The translations under genes were made by a program, and so were the position numbers. DNA of 64,000 bases from Alphaproteobacteria bacterium. GTDB lineage: Bacteria; Pseudomonadota; Alphaproteobacteria; DSM-16000; Inquilinaceae. The stretch is taken from assembly GCA_028281925.1 (NCBI GenBank), contig JANQIX010000016.1, forward strand, positions 1 through 64,000, given 5' to 3'. This document shows, piece by piece, positions 18,708-28,252 of the stretch. The notes beneath the pieces were generated by a model. That model searched no databases, was not told the DNA's origin, and worked only from the letters and a program-made list of their open reading frames with translations. Every line of letters starts with the position of its first letter. Position 1 is the stretch's first letter.

Positions 18708-20284
18708 TCGGCCCCCACGTGATGGGGTTCAGGCGCCATCTCTTCCGGGCCGACACCGGCCATCATGCAGCCGATCACGCGCTCGTCCGCAGCCTCCTGC
18801 CCCATCTCGCCGGCGATGCGGCCGTCGAACATCACCAGGATGCGGTCGGCCAGCGACATGATCTCGTCCAGTTCCACAGACACCAAGACGATCGCCTTGC
18901 CGCTGTCGCGCAACGCCACAAGACGGCGATGGATGAACTCGATGGCGCCGATATCCACGCCCCGCGTCGGCTGACCGACAAGCAAGACCACGGGATCGCG
19001 CTCCACCTCCCGCGCCACCACCAGCTTCTGCTGATTGCCGCCGGAGAAGTTGGCAGCCGGCAGTTCCGGATCGGACGGTCGCACATCGTAAGCCTGCATT
19101 TCCTGCAGGCAGCTCTGGCGAATGTTGGCGCGGTCGAATAGCGGGCCGGTGTTGTACCGGGGATCATCATGATAGCCGAGAATGATGTTCTCCCGTGCTT
19201 CGAACGGCGGCACCAGGCCGTCGCGCAGCCGGTCTTCCGGGACATGGGCCATCCCCAGTCTGCGCATGGCGTGGGGATCGGTGCCGGCAGGAACCGGCTG
19301 TCCGTCGATCAGGATGCGGCCCGATGCCGGCGCAGCGATCCCGGCGAGGGCAGCCAGCAGCTCGGACTGGCCGTTTCCGGCCACACCGGCGATGCCCAGG
19401 ATCTCACCAGCCCGAACCTGGAAAGACACCGATTTCAGGCGCTCGACCCCACGGCGGTCGACAACGCGCAGATCCTCCACGGCCAAGAGCGGACGGTCGG
19501 GCTTGGCAGGCGTCTTGTCGACCCTGAGCAGCACCTTGCGGCCGACCATCAGCTCCGCGATTTCCTCGCGCGTGGTGGCTGCGGTTTCGCGGTCTGCCAC
19601 CATCTCGCCGCGGCGCATGACAGCGACCCGGTCGGTGACCGCCATGATCTCTTTCAGCTTGTGGGTGATCAGCAGAACCGTTTTGCCCTGGTCTCTCAGT
19701 GCGCCCAGGATACGGAACAGATGTTCCGCCTCCTGCGGGGTCAGCACGCCGGTCGGCTCGTCCAATATCAGGGTGTCGGCGCCGCGATAGAGGGCCTTCA
19801 GGATCTCCACGCGCTGCTGGATACCGACCGGCAGTTCGCCGACTACGCCATCCAGCGGCACGTCCAGGGCATATTCGCGTTCCAGGGCCTCAAGCGCCCG
19901 CGCGGCCTCTTCGCGCCCGCGCGCCAGCAGCGGACCGCCCTCCGCCCCCAGCATCACGTTCTCCAGGACGGTGAAGGGGTCCACCAGCATGAAGTGCTGG
20001 TGGACCATGCCGATCCCGGCGTCGATGGCCTCCCTCGGCGAGGTTACGCGTACGCGCTGACCGCGCACCCGCACTTCGCCGCGGTCAGCCTGGTAGAAGC
20101 CGTAAAGGATGCTCATCAGGGTCGACTTGCCGGCGCCGTTCTCCCCAACGATGCCGTGGATTGAGCCAACCTCCGCCCGCAGATTGACGTTGCGGTTGGC
20201 GTGGACGGCCCCGAACCGCTTATCGATCCCGATCAGCTCGACGGCGGGCGCACGTTCTCCGCCGTCGGCCGCTGCCACCACCAC
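18704..20284 (-). CDS. Nucleoside ABC transporter ATPase, two nucleotide-binding domains
   Basis: 526 residues containing two fused ABC domains, as in RbsA/NupO. The first has a full Walker A (GENGAGKST), Q-loop, a variant signature (LPVGIQQRVEILKAL) and Walker B DTLILDEPTGVLTPQE. The second has a degenerate Walker A (GVAGNGQSELL), a good signature (FSGGNQQKLVVAREV) and a Walker B with Gly for the catalytic-side acid (LLVGQPTRGVD). This asymmetry is normal for the sugar/nucleoside family. It energises the two permeases downstream; the binding protein is encoded just upstream. Confidence 0.94.
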   Translation of the reverse strand: MVVAAADGGERAPAVELIGIDKRFGAVHANRNVNLRAEVGSIHGIVGENGAGKSTLMSILYGFYQADRGEVRVRGQRVRVTSPREAIDAGIGMVHQHFMLVDPFTVLENVMLGAEGGPLLARGREEAARALEALEREYALDVPLDGVVGELPVGIQQRVEILKALYRGADTLILDEPTGVLTPQEAEHLFRILGALRDQGKTVLLITHKLKEIMAVTDRVAVMRRGEMVADRETAATTREEIAELMVGRKVLLRVDKTPAKPDRPLLAVEDLRVVDRRGVERLKSVSFQVRAGEILGIAGVAGNGQSELLAALAGIAAPASGRILIDGQPVPAGTDPHAMRRLGMAHVPEDRLRDGLVPPFEARENIILGYHDDPRYNTGPLFDRANIRQSCLQEMQAYDVRPSDPELPAANFSGGNQQKLVVAREVERDPVVLLVGQPTRGVDIGAIEFIHRRLVALRDSGKAIVLVSVELDEIMSLADRILVMFDGRIAGEMGQEAADERVIGCMMAGVGPEEMAPEPHHVGAE

Positions 20285-20316
20285 GGAGTCCCCCTTTGCG
20301 AGGTCCAGGTCGGCGG

Positions 20317-21312
20317 CTATTCGGGGCAGGAATTGTCGGCGCGGTAGTCGACCACCTCGATCTCGCCGTTGATGATGGCGATGGTGGCGCTGTTGACGGC
20401 GTTGATCATCTCTGGCGTCAGCAGGGCCCAGTTGTTCTCATCGATCGCGACACCCACACCTTCTTCGGCAACACCGAGATTGATCACGCCCGGCTGCCAT
20501 GTGCCTTCCAGCGAATCCATGAAAGCGTTGTAGGCGGCAAGGTCCACGCGCTTCAGCATGGATGTCAGCACACTGCCCGGATGCAGGTGGTTCTGGTTGC
20601 TGTCGACGCCGATGGAGAGATAGCCGTCATCGGCCGCCGCCTGCAGCGAGCCGAGCCCCGAGGCTCCGGCCGCGGCGAACACCACATCGGCACCGCGGTC
20701 GAATTGGCTGCGCGCAAGTTCGCCGCCACGGGTCGGGTCGCTCCAGGCCGCCGGCGTCGTGCCGGTCATGTTCTGGATGACCTCCATCTCCGGATCGACC
20801 CAATGCACACCCTGCTCATATCCGCAGGCGAACGCGCGGATCAGCGGAATGTCCATGCCGCCGACGAAGCCGACCGAACCGGTCTCACTCGCCATCGCCG
20901 CCATGATGCCGACCAGGAAGGATCCTTCCTGTTCCTTAAAGATCACCGACTGGACGTTCGGCAGGTCGACGACGCTGTCGATCAGCGTGAAGTTCACATC
21001 GGGAAATTCCGCGGCCACTGCTTCCACGGCCGGGGCCTGGGCGAAGCCGACGGCGATGATGATGTCGTGACCGGCCCGTGCCATGCGCCGCAGAGCCTGC
21101 TCGCGCTGGGTCTCGTTCGTCACCTCGAACTCGTCGTATTCGATCCCGGTCTGCTCCCGGAACCGCTCGATGCCATTGTAGATGCCTTCGTTGAACGAAC
21201 GGTCGAACTTGCCGCCCATGTCGAAGACGACGGCGGGCGAGATCTCTTGTGCGAACGCGGCCGGTAGCGACACGGCGGCGGCAACGGCGGTGACGAACAA
21301 GGCTCTGATCAT
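20317..21312 (-). CDS. BMP-family nucleoside-binding protein
   Basis: 331 residues with a signal peptide (MIRALFVTAVAAAVSLPAAF) and the BMP/PnrA fold. Visible features are VFDMGGKFDRSFNEGIYNG near the N-terminus, GFAQAPAVEAVAAEFPDVNF, FKEQEGSFLVGIMAA, VGFVGGMDIPLIRAFACGYEQG and GADVVFAAAGASGLG. It has no lipobox Cys, so it is a free periplasmic protein as expected in a Gram-negative. It captures purine and/or pyrimidine nucleosides for the transporter encoded downstream, and is the first gene of that operon. I chose ATG 21312 over an upstream in-frame start because it gives a clean signal peptide. Confidence 0.92.
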   Translation of the reverse strand: MIRALFVTAVAAAVSLPAAFAQEISPAVVFDMGGKFDRSFNEGIYNGIERFREQTGIEYDEFEVTNETQREQALRRMARAGHDIIIAVGFAQAPAVEAVAAEFPDVNFTLIDSVVDLPNVQSVIFKEQEGSFLVGIMAAMASETGSVGFVGGMDIPLIRAFACGYEQGVHWVDPEMEVIQNMTGTTPAAWSDPTRGGELARSQFDRGADVVFAAAGASGLGSLQAAADDGYLSIGVDSNQNHLHPGSVLTSMLKRVDLAAYNAFMDSLEGTWQPGVINLGVAEEGVGVAIDENNWALLTPEMINAVNSATIAIINGEIEVVDYRADNSCPE

Positions 21313-21429
21313 GGCTGCGGCAGGCTCCTGACGATGCTTCCCTGGCCTCACCCCGAGGGCGAAACGGTGGCCCGTTAAGCCCCCGGTTTGGTGGACATCG
21401 TCATGCTACCGGATCGATTCGCGCTTGTC

Positions 21430-21448
21430 CCATGCCGCGAGCATGGGT
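21430..21448. terminator. Small inverted repeat between LysR and BMP genes
   Basis: CCCATGC / GCATGGG forms a 7-bp stem with a 5-base loop, about 25 bases after the LysR stop. There is no T-run, so it is only a weak terminator candidate. Confidence 0.3.
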
Positions 21449-21470
21449 GATCCGCCATTAGACCCGGCAA

Positions 21471-22385
21471 TCACGAGGCCCGGTCGCGCGCCGCCTGCTC
21501 GGCCAGCCAATTCCAGAAGACCACCACCTTGGGTTCGTCCAGGCTACCGGGTGCAGTCACCACCCAATAGCTGAACACCGCCTCACGGGTGATGTCGAAC
21601 GGCCGCACCAGGCGCCCAGCGCGCAAATCTTCGCCCAACAGCGCGCTGCGACCGATGGCCACGCCGTGGCCGGCGATCGCGGCCTGCAGGATCATTGCCG
21701 TGTCGGAGAAGCGCGGGCCCCTGCCGAGATCGATATCGGTGATGCCCGCCGCTTTCAGCCACAGATCCCAGCTGACCCAGAGTTCGTCGAGATGTGCCGT
21801 GCTGTCGTGCAGCAGCACATGATGGCGCAGATCCGACATCTCTTTCAGCGGCGCGCCACGGTTCAAAAGGCTGGGGCTGCAGACGGGAAACAGGTCTTCC
21901 TTCAGCAGCAGTTCCACATGCAGGCCGGGATAGCGGCCATAGCCGTAGCGGATGCCGACATCCACATCTTCGCGCGCGAAGTCCACATTGCGGGGTTCGG
22001 CATCGATCACCACGTCGATCTGCGGAAAACGGTCGTAGAAATCGCCGATCCGGGGCACCAGCCAGCGCGCAGCGAAAGACGGGATGACGCTGACCTTCAG
22101 CCGACCGGCCAGTCGGCGGCCGGTCAGCCGCTCCGTCGCCTCGGCCAGCCGATCTAGGCCGTCAGTCAGTCCGGGCAGATAGTTGCGCCCCTGATCCGTG
22201 AGGCGCAGGCCCCGCGGCAGCCGGCGGAACAGCCGCACGCCCAGCAGCTCTTCCAGCCCCTTCACCTGATGGCTGACGGCGGCCGGCGTCACCGACAGTT
22301 CATCGGCGGCCAGCGTGAAGCTGCGGTGGCGGGCGGCGGCCTCGAAGGCCCTGAGAGCGTTCAGGGGCGGCAGTCGGCGGGGCAT
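21471..22385 (-). CDS. LysR-family transcriptional regulator, GcvA-like
   Basis: 304 residues with an N-terminal winged helix-turn-helix (LNALRAFEAAARHRSFTLAA, then ELSVTPAAVSHQVKGLEELL) and a C-terminal effector-binding domain. The PPLNALRAFEAAARH opening and the MP-R-LPPLNAL start are typical of the GcvA group, which includes glycine-cleavage and beta-lactamase regulators. The target cannot be read from context: it is divergent from a small DUF1127 gene and sits downstream of, but on the same strand as, nothing related. The 155 bases to the DUF1127 start are the likely regulated divergent promoter. Confidence 0.9.
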   Translation of the reverse strand: MPRRLPPLNALRAFEAAARHRSFTLAADELSVTPAAVSHQVKGLEELLGVRLFRRLPRGLRLTDQGRNYLPGLTDGLDRLAEATERLTGRRLAGRLKVSVIPSFAARWLVPRIGDFYDRFPQIDVVIDAEPRNVDFAREDVDVGIRYGYGRYPGLHVELLLKEDLFPVCSPSLLNRGAPLKEMSDLRHHVLLHDSTAHLDELWVSWDLWLKAAGITDIDLGRGPRFSDTAMILQAAIAGHGVAIGRSALLGEDLRAGRLVRPFDITREAVFSYWVVTAPGSLDEPKVVVFWNWLAEQAARDRAS

Positions 22386-22540
22386 GGGTTCGGCAACAAA
22401 TTGGCTTAGCTCAGCTAGGTCATTCTATGAGAAAGCCTCGTTTGTTGCCCAGGAGATTTATGAGCAAGTATCGGGTCGCGGCAACAGCCGAATTCAGCGC
22501 TAATCCGCATGAAGGCGGGCACGATGACAGGAGAGTTGCC

Positions 22541-22801
22541 ATGACCACGACAGAATGCGCAGCGGAGTGCGCACCCGACAGGCCGGTATTACGGCTGGTT
22601 TCCACTGACACGCAGGCCGTCAGTTTCTTCGGCACGGTGCGGCGGACGGCGTTTGCCGTGATCGACCTGCTTTTGACCTGGCAGGAACGGGCAAACCAGC
22701 GGTTTCATCTGCAACAGATGAGTGACCACATGCTGAAGGATCTGGGCATCAGCCGGGCCGATGTCCATTTGGAATCCAGCAAGCCGTTCTGGAGACACTG
22801 A
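22541..22801 (+). CDS. DUF1127 (YjiS-like) small protein
   Basis: An 86-residue protein whose C-terminal half has the DUF1127 arrangement: an amphipathic Arg-rich helix (LLTWQERANQRFHLQQMSDH) followed by MLKDLGISRADV. Alphaproteobacterial members can act as small RNA-binding or stress/metabolic regulators; this one is uncharacterised. ATG 22541 with CAGGAGAG seven bases upstream is clearly the start, although the frame stays open for 38 codons further upstream. It is divergent from the LysR gene and ends at a strong hairpin. Confidence 0.85.
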   Translation: MTTTECAAECAPDRPVLRLVSTDTQAVSFFGTVRRTAFAVIDLLLTWQERANQRFHLQQMSDHMLKDLGISRADVHLESSKPFWRH

Positions 22802-22843
22802 TCCAAGGGCGGTGAGGCAAAACACAGGTATTCCAAAATGTGG

Positions 22844-22876
22844 GCGGGACGATTGCAGCCAGTGCGATCGTCCCGC
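22844..22876. terminator. Bidirectional terminator between DUF1127 gene and ispE
   Basis: A perfect 10-bp stem (GCGGGACGAT / ATCGTCCCGC) extends inward by a G-U and two more pairs around a 7-base loop. It lies between two convergent stop codons. On the minus strand it is followed by CACATTTTGG, a short T-run. Confidence 0.6.
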
Positions 22877-22888
22877 TTGCCTTCGCGG

Positions 22889-23743
22889 TCACCGAAGCCG
22901 CGTCGCCTCAACCCACCAAGACGGCTCTTCGTCCGCAATCTCGCGAGCTGCCGTATGGGCCTGGTCGACAGTCTCGAACAGGCCGAAGCAGGTGGCACCG
23001 CTGCCGGACATCCGGGCCAGCAAACACGAAGGCGTCGCCTCGATCGCCGCCAGCACGGCGGCGATGGTCGGCTCCAGCGTGATGGCCGGGGGTGCGAGGT
23101 CGTTGCGCCTCTGGGCCAGCGCTTGAGCGAGCCCGTGCGGGCCGCTGGACGGATCTGCCAGACGCAAGGGTGACGAGAACGGCCCTTGGCGGGCCTTGAA
23201 GACCGTCGGCGTCGAGACACCGACGCCGGGATTCACCAGAACGATCGGTTGGTCCGCCACCGATGGCGCAGGATCAAGCCGTTCGCCGATGCCCGACAGA
23301 TGGCAGGTTCGGCCATGCAGGCACACCGGCACATCGGCCCCAAGCCGCAACGCCAGATCCGTCAGTTCCGGAGCGGGCAACGCGGCATCCCAAAGCCTAA
23401 GCAAGGCCCGCAACGTGGCCGCGGCGTCGGACGAGCCGCCGCCGATGCCGGATGCGACCGGAAGCATCTTCGTCAGCCGGATCTCGGCTGCCGCCGGCCG
23501 GTCGAGGGCCGCTGCCATCGCCCTGGCTGCCTGCAGCACCAGGTTGCCGTCGTCATTCGGGACCTGAGCGGCAAACGGACCGTCGACGGACAGGCGCAGA
23601 TCGGACGATGCGGCAACGGACACGCGGTCACCCACATCCGCGAAGGCGATCAGGCTGTCCAGCAGATGGTACCCGTCATCGCGCCGGCCGGTCACGTGCA
23701 GGTAGAGGTTCAGCTTCGCCGGCGCGAACTCATCCATGGGCAT
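22889..23743 (-). CDS. ispE: 4-diphosphocytidyl-2-C-methyl-D-erythritol kinase
   Basis: A 284-residue GHMP kinase of the non-mevalonate (MEP) isoprenoid pathway; it phosphorylates CDP-methylerythritol at the 2-hydroxyl. It starts with the family motif APAKLNLYLHVTGRRDDGYH (K10 and D/H are substrate contacts) and has the ATP loop PVASGIGGGSSDAAATLRAL. The C-terminal GSGATCFGLF motif is also present. It is full length and follows the TPR gene on the same strand, 38 bases after its stop. The product is cytoplasmic and essential in organisms relying on the MEP route. Confidence 0.95.
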   Translation of the reverse strand: MPMDEFAPAKLNLYLHVTGRRDDGYHLLDSLIAFADVGDRVSVAASSDLRLSVDGPFAAQVPNDDGNLVLQAARAMAAALDRPAAAEIRLTKMLPVASGIGGGSSDAAATLRALLRLWDAALPAPELTDLALRLGADVPVCLHGRTCHLSGIGERLDPAPSVADQPIVLVNPGVGVSTPTVFKARQGPFSSPLRLADPSSGPHGLAQALAQRRNDLAPPAITLEPTIAAVLAAIEATPSCLLARMSGSGATCFGLFETVDQAHTAAREIADEEPSWWVEATRLR

Positions 23744-23781
23744 GACCGCGCCAGAACGATGCGGAGAGGCGGACGCCGGTG

Positions 23782-25521
23782 CTATTCGGCCGCGGCGTTG
23801 GCGGCTGTGTCTTCGGTCTCCACCAAGCCGTGCTCCAGCTTCTCGAGAATGTTCGCGATCAGCTCTTCATCCTCCGCCTCGACCAGGGCGTGGCGCCACT
23901 GGAACTCCGCCTCCGTCCGGCGACCGACCTGCCAATAGGCATCGCCCAAGTGATCGTTGATAACGGGATCGAGGGGCCGGAACTGCACCGCCCGTTCCAG
24001 CGTCTCCACGGCGTCTTCGAACTGGCCCCTGCGGTACTGGACCCAACCCAGGCTGTCGATGATGTAGCCGTCGTTGGGCAGGATCTCCAGTGCCTCGCGG
24101 ATCAGCCTTTCAGCCTCTTCCAGGTTCTCGCCGCGATCGACCCAGAGATAGCCCAGGTAATTCAAGAGATGCGCGTGATCGTCCTTCAACTCGATGGCAC
24201 GCTCCAGATCGGCGATGGCACGATCGAAGTCGCGCGCACGCTCAAGGGCGATGCCGCGCTTGTAATAGAAGGACCAGTTGTTCTCCACGAGAGCCGGCTC
24301 GCGCTCCGCCGCTAAGTCATAGGCGACAATCGCCTCGTCATAACGCTCGGCCATCCGCTGGAGATCACCGATCTGGATCAGCGGCTCAGCGCGATCGGGG
24401 CGCTCCTCGGCCATGCCCTCCAACAGCTCGATCGCTTCGTCGATGCGCTCAAGGCGGCCCAGCGCGCCGCCGGACCGCAGCCTTGCGGTCCAGCCCGCCG
24501 GCGTCGCCGGATCGATGGCGCGGTAGACCTGCAGCGCCTCTTCGTCCCGGCCACGCTCGGACAGGATGTCACCCAATAGGATGCGCGCGACCGGGAAGTC
24601 GGGCCTCAGGAACAACGCCAAGCGGGCATAGACCAGTCCCACATTGCCCGCGCTCTCGTTGCTGACAACGCTGGCCATCTGGAAGACAGCCTCCGCCGCA
24701 CCATCCGCCGCGCCCTCCACCAGATACGGCGCGGTACCGCCATGCACCAGGCGCTTCTCCGCGTCTTCCAGCATCAGGTTTTGCGGGTTGGCCAGGGCGA
24801 ACCGCTCGTAAAGCGCCGCAGCCTTCTCGGTATCGCCCTGGCGCTCATAGAACGCGCCGGCTGCGTCGATGACGCGCAGGCTGTCGCCATGTTCCAGCGC
24901 GGCCTCGAAATCGGCCTGGGCCTGTGCCGTATCGCCGGCCAGATCCAGGATGAGCGCCCGATGCAGGTGCACCACCGGCTCAAAGCCGTCGATCTGATCG
25001 AGGGCCGACAGGGCTTCAAGCGCCGGCTCCGTTTCACCAAGACCGGCGAGAATCCACGCCTCTAGCATGGGCGACACGTAGCGCGCGATGCCCGTGCGTT
25101 CCACCCGCTCCATCCGCTCCAGCGCAGTGGCCAGACGGTTCTCGCGAATATCGTCCAAGAGCAGGACGATCACGGCCAGCTGGTCGTCCGGATCGTCCGC
25201 GCGAACCTCTGCCGCCAAGTCGATGCCGACATCCATCAGGCCGCCGGTGACCGATGCGACGAAGGCCCGGCGCAGCAGGCGGACGTTCTCGCGGTCATGC
25301 GACAGCGCGTGCAGCAACAGTTCCGCGGCAGCAATCTGATCGTCCTGCGAGGCGGCAAACGTCCCGGCCAAATAGGCGCCCGCGCCGCTGGAGACCATGT
25401 CGGTCACGGCCAGCGCCTCACCGGCCGGATCACCGACGGCGGGCTCTGACGCCGTCGCTGCCGACATCGGTGCCAGCAACAATCCGCCCATTGCGATCAG
25501 CGGCAGCCACGTCTTCGTCAT
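23782..25521 (-). CDS. Tetratricopeptide-repeat protein, exported
   Basis: 579 residues with a signal peptide (MTKTWLPLIAMGGLLLAPMS, ending near ATA-SEP). The rest is TPR-like helical hairpins, well defined at residues 370-560 with consecutive units such as EAIVAYDLAAEREPALVENN, DRAIADLERAIELKDDHAHL and DAVETLERAVQFRPLDPVIN, and one LNYLGYLWVDRGENLEEA. It probably acts as a periplasmic or outer-membrane-associated scaffold. In related genomes such genes commonly sit between ETF-QO and ispE, as here. The start at 25521 is preferred over one eight codons upstream because it opens the signal peptide. Confidence 0.85.
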   Translation of the reverse strand: MTKTWLPLIAMGGLLLAPMSAATASEPAVGDPAGEALAVTDMVSSGAGAYLAGTFAASQDDQIAAAELLLHALSHDRENVRLLRRAFVASVTGGLMDVGIDLAAEVRADDPDDQLAVIVLLLDDIRENRLATALERMERVERTGIARYVSPMLEAWILAGLGETEPALEALSALDQIDGFEPVVHLHRALILDLAGDTAQAQADFEAALEHGDSLRVIDAAGAFYERQGDTEKAAALYERFALANPQNLMLEDAEKRLVHGGTAPYLVEGAADGAAEAVFQMASVVSNESAGNVGLVYARLALFLRPDFPVARILLGDILSERGRDEEALQVYRAIDPATPAGWTARLRSGGALGRLERIDEAIELLEGMAEERPDRAEPLIQIGDLQRMAERYDEAIVAYDLAAEREPALVENNWSFYYKRGIALERARDFDRAIADLERAIELKDDHAHLLNYLGYLWVDRGENLEEAERLIREALEILPNDGYIIDSLGWVQYRRGQFEDAVETLERAVQFRPLDPVINDHLGDAYWQVGRRTEAEFQWRHALVEAEDEELIANILEKLEHGLVETEDTAANAAAE

Positions 25522-25726
25522 TCGCCTTACCTCTATTGTCGTCAACCAATCCCTTAGAACAGAACACTATGATCGGCCTGTGGCACAAACAAGCCGAACC
25601 GGTAAACCAAAGCCGCAGCCGAAATGCCCGCCATGCCCAGCGTGCTGCGATAGCATGACGACGCTTACACAAGTGCTAACGGGCCGCATGCCCACTGCGG
25701 GGCTACGGCGAGGCGGTGCGGCCTAC

Positions 25727-27364
25727 TCACATATTGGGATAGTTGGGGCCGCCGCCGCCTTCCGGCACCGTCCAGACGATGTTCTGGGTGGGGTCCTTGA
25801 TGTCGCAGGTCTTGCAGTGCACGCAATTCTGCGCGTTGATCACGAAGCGGGGGTCCGACCCGTCTTCATCGCGCACGACCTCGTAGACGCCCGCCGGGCA
25901 ATAGCGCTGTGCGGGTTCGTCGAATTCCACCAGATTGTGGGCAATCGGGACGGAAGCGTCCTTCAGGCGAAGATGAACCGGCTGGTTTTCTTCGTGGGTG
26001 GTATTGGAGAGATAGACGGATGAAAGCCGGTCGAAGGTGACGACGCCGTCCGGTTTCGGATATTCGATGGGCTTGCTGTCGGAAGCCTTGCGCAGGCTGT
26101 CGTGATCGGTGTGGTGGCGCAGAGTCCAAGGCGTGCGCCCGCGCAGCATCATCTCCAGGCCCGCCATGGCCATGCCGACCCAGCGGCCGCGCTTGAACCA
26201 GGGGCGCACATTGCGGATGGTCTTCAGCTCCTTGTGCAGCCAGCTCTGCCTGAAGGCCTCAGGATAGGCCGTCAGTTCGTCCGTGCGCCCTTCCTTCAGC
26301 GCAGCGAACGCCGCCTCGGCGGCCAACATGCCGCTCTTCATCGCGCCGTGGATGCCTTTGATCTTGGGCACGTTCAGGAAGCCGGCCGAACACCCGATGA
26401 TGGCGCCGCCAGGGAACGTCAACTTAGGAATGGACTGCAAGCCGCCCTCGTTGATGGCGCGGGCGCCATAGGCGATCCGCCGGCCGCCTTCGAAGAAAGG
26501 CCGGATCTTCGGATGCGTCTTGAAGCGCTGGAACTCCTCGAACGGCGCGAGATAGGGGTTCTTGTAGTCGAGCGCCACGACGAAGCCGACGGAGACCTGA
26601 TTTTCTTCCAGGTGATAGAGGAAGAAGCCGCCATAGGTCTCCCCGTCCAGCGGCCAGCCGACGCCGTGCAGCACCAGGCCTTTCTCATGCTTGGCGGGGT
26701 CGATCTCCCACAGCTCTTTCAAACCGATGCCGAAGGTCTGCGGATCGCAGTCCGACCGCAGATCGAAACGCTCGAACAGCATCTTGGCCAGCGACCCGCG
26801 CACGCCCTCCGCGACGAAGGTGTAGGTCGCATGCAGTTCCATCCCGGGCTGGTAGTTGTCCGTCTGTTCGCCGTCTCGGCCGACGCCCATGTCGCCCGTT
26901 GCCACGCCTTTGACCCGGCCGTCCTCGTGGTACAACACCTCCGCCGCGGCAAAACCGGGATAGATCTCTACGCCCAGGGCTTCAGCCTGCTCCGCCAGCC
27001 AGCGGCAGAGATTACCGAGGCTGATGACGATGTTGCCGTGGTTGTGGCTTTCCGGCGGCAGCATCCAGGACGGCATCTTTCGGCCGCCCGTCTCAGACAG
27101 CATCCAGAATTCGTCCCGCGTGACGGGAGCGTGCAGCGGAGCCCCCAATTCGGCCGCGTTCGGGAACAGCTCGTTCAGCGCTCGCGGCTCAAGTACCGCG
27201 CCGGACAGGATATGGGCACCCACTTCGGAGCCTTTTTCAAGCACACAGACGCTGATGTCGTGCTCCTGCTCCGCCGCCAGCTGTTTCAGCCGGATTGCCG
27301 CGCTCAGGCCCGAAGGGCCGGCGCCGACGATCACGACATCATATTCCATGGACTCCCGTTCCAT
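25727..27364 (-). CDS. etfD: Electron-transfer flavoprotein:ubiquinone oxidoreductase
   Basis: A 545-residue membrane-associated iron-sulphur flavoprotein that passes electrons from reduced ETF (fatty acid and amino acid oxidation) to ubiquinone. It has an N-terminal FAD motif ([20 protein letters not shown]), the ETF-QO domain with [20 protein letters not shown], and a C-terminal 4Fe-4S site ([19 protein letters not shown]) ending in the typical GGGPNYPNM. All expected cysteines are visible. ATG 27364 has GGAAG seven bases upstream; ATG 27349 is an alternative. It is divergent from the uracil-DNA glycosylase gene. No etfAB genes are in the window. Confidence 0.95.
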   Translation of the reverse strand: MERESMEYDVVIVGAGPSGLSAAIRLKQLAAEQEHDISVCVLEKGSEVGAHILSGAVLEPRALNELFPNAAELGAPLHAPVTRDEFWMLSETGGRKMPSWMLPPESHNHGNIVISLGNLCRWLAEQAEALGVEIYPGFAAAEVLYHEDGRVKGVATGDMGVGRDGEQTDNYQPGMELHATYTFVAEGVRGSLAKMLFERFDLRSDCDPQTFGIGLKELWEIDPAKHEKGLVLHGVGWPLDGETYGGFFLYHLEENQVSVGFVVALDYKNPYLAPFEEFQRFKTHPKIRPFFEGGRRIAYGARAINEGGLQSIPKLTFPGGAIIGCSAGFLNVPKIKGIHGAMKSGMLAAEAAFAALKEGRTDELTAYPEAFRQSWLHKELKTIRNVRPWFKRGRWVGMAMAGLEMMLRGRTPWTLRHHTDHDSLRKASDSKPIEYPKPDGVVTFDRLSSVYLSNTTHEENQPVHLRLKDASVPIAHNLVEFDEPAQRYCPAGVYEVVRDEDGSDPRFVINAQNCVHCKTCDIKDPTQNIVWTVPEGGGGPNYPNM

Positions 27365-27447
27365 CGGCCCGACTTCCACTTTGTTCCGACCGTCACTTCG
27401 CCCTATACGAAGTGCTAGGTGTCGCCCCTCGGCCCAAGCGTTGAAGC

Positions 27448-28242
27448 ATGTCAGACCCCGAACTGCAACAGTTGGCCACGCTCCTCAGGTGGTATGAAGA
27501 GGTCGGTGTTGACGCATCGGTAGTGGACGAGCCCGGCGTGTGGACGCGGCCGAAGGCCGCACCGCCGCCCACGCCCGTGGAGGTTCCCCGGCCGGCACTG
27601 CCGGCGGCGGACGCAACGGCACTGGACGCCGCTGCCCTGGCAAGCGAGGCCGAAACGCTGGAGGCGCTCCGCGCGGTCATCGACCGGTTCGATGGATGCG
27701 CATTGAAGGTAACGGCGACCAATCTGGTCTTCGCCGACGGCAATCCCCAAGCGCGGCTGATGCTGGTCGGCGAAGCGCCGGGGGCTGAGGAGGACCGCAA
27801 GGGCCTGCCGTTCGTCGGCCGCGCCGGGCAGCTTCTGGACCGCATGCTGGCGGCGATCGGGCTGGACCGCAACGCGGTCTACATCACGAACATCCTGAAC
27901 TGGCGCCCGCCCGGCAACCGGACGCCCAATCCGTCGGAAACCACCATGTGCCTGCCGTTCGTGCATCGGCACATCGCGCTGGTGCGGCCGGATATCCTGG
28001 TGCTGCTGGGCGGTACCTCGGCCAAGGCCCTGCTGGCGACAAACGACGGGATCATGAAGCTGCGCGGTCGCTGGTACGACCTTGCGGTCCCTGGTCTCGC
28101 TGAACCGCTGCCGACGATGGCGACTTTCCACCCGGCCTATCTGCTGCGCACCCCGCTGGCCAAACGCCAGTCCTGGAAGGACCTTATCGCCATCGCGAAA
28201 CGGCTGGAGACGTCCGGCGAACGCCGGGCGCCGCCAGCCTGA
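27448..28242 (+). CDS. Uracil-DNA glycosylase, family 4-like
   Basis: A 264-residue base-excision repair enzyme that removes uracil from DNA. The catalytic-domain motifs are clear: [33 protein letters not shown], and the C-terminal TFHPAYLLR loop. Family 4 proteins usually hold a 4Fe-4S cluster with four cysteines. Here only two remain (C84 in FDGCALK and one in TTMCLPF): the CxxC pair is reduced to one, and the KCRPPGNR Cys is Trp. Residues 35-65 are a Pro/Ala-rich linker after a short N-terminal region. Alphaproteobacterial relatives share the WRPPGNR form. The gene is divergent from ETF-QO. Confidence 0.88.
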   Translation: MSDPELQQLATLLRWYEEVGVDASVVDEPGVWTRPKAAPPPTPVEVPRPALPAADATALDAAALASEAETLEALRAVIDRFDGCALKVTATNLVFADGNPQARLMLVGEAPGAEEDRKGLPFVGRAGQLLDRMLAAIGLDRNAVYITNILNWRPPGNRTPNPSETTMCLPFVHRHIALVRPDILVLLGGTSAKALLATNDGIMKLRGRWYDLAVPGLAEPLPTMATFHPAYLLRTPLAKRQSWKDLIAIAKRLETSGERRAPPA

Positions 28243-28252
28243 CGGCGCAAGA

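Noticed and set aside
21313..21470. Possible purine riboswitch before the nucleoside transporter operon
   Set aside because: I looked for a three-way junction with purine-switch core bases and did not find one; only a small 7-bp hairpin is present.
26102..27418. 438-codon plus-strand open frame
   Set aside because: Antisense shadow of the ETF-ubiquinone oxidoreductase gene.
28228..28248. GCGCCG / CGGCGC inverted repeat at the end of the uracil-DNA glycosylase gene
   Set aside because: Only 6 bp, partly inside coding sequence and without a T-run; too weak to call a terminator in GC-rich DNA.
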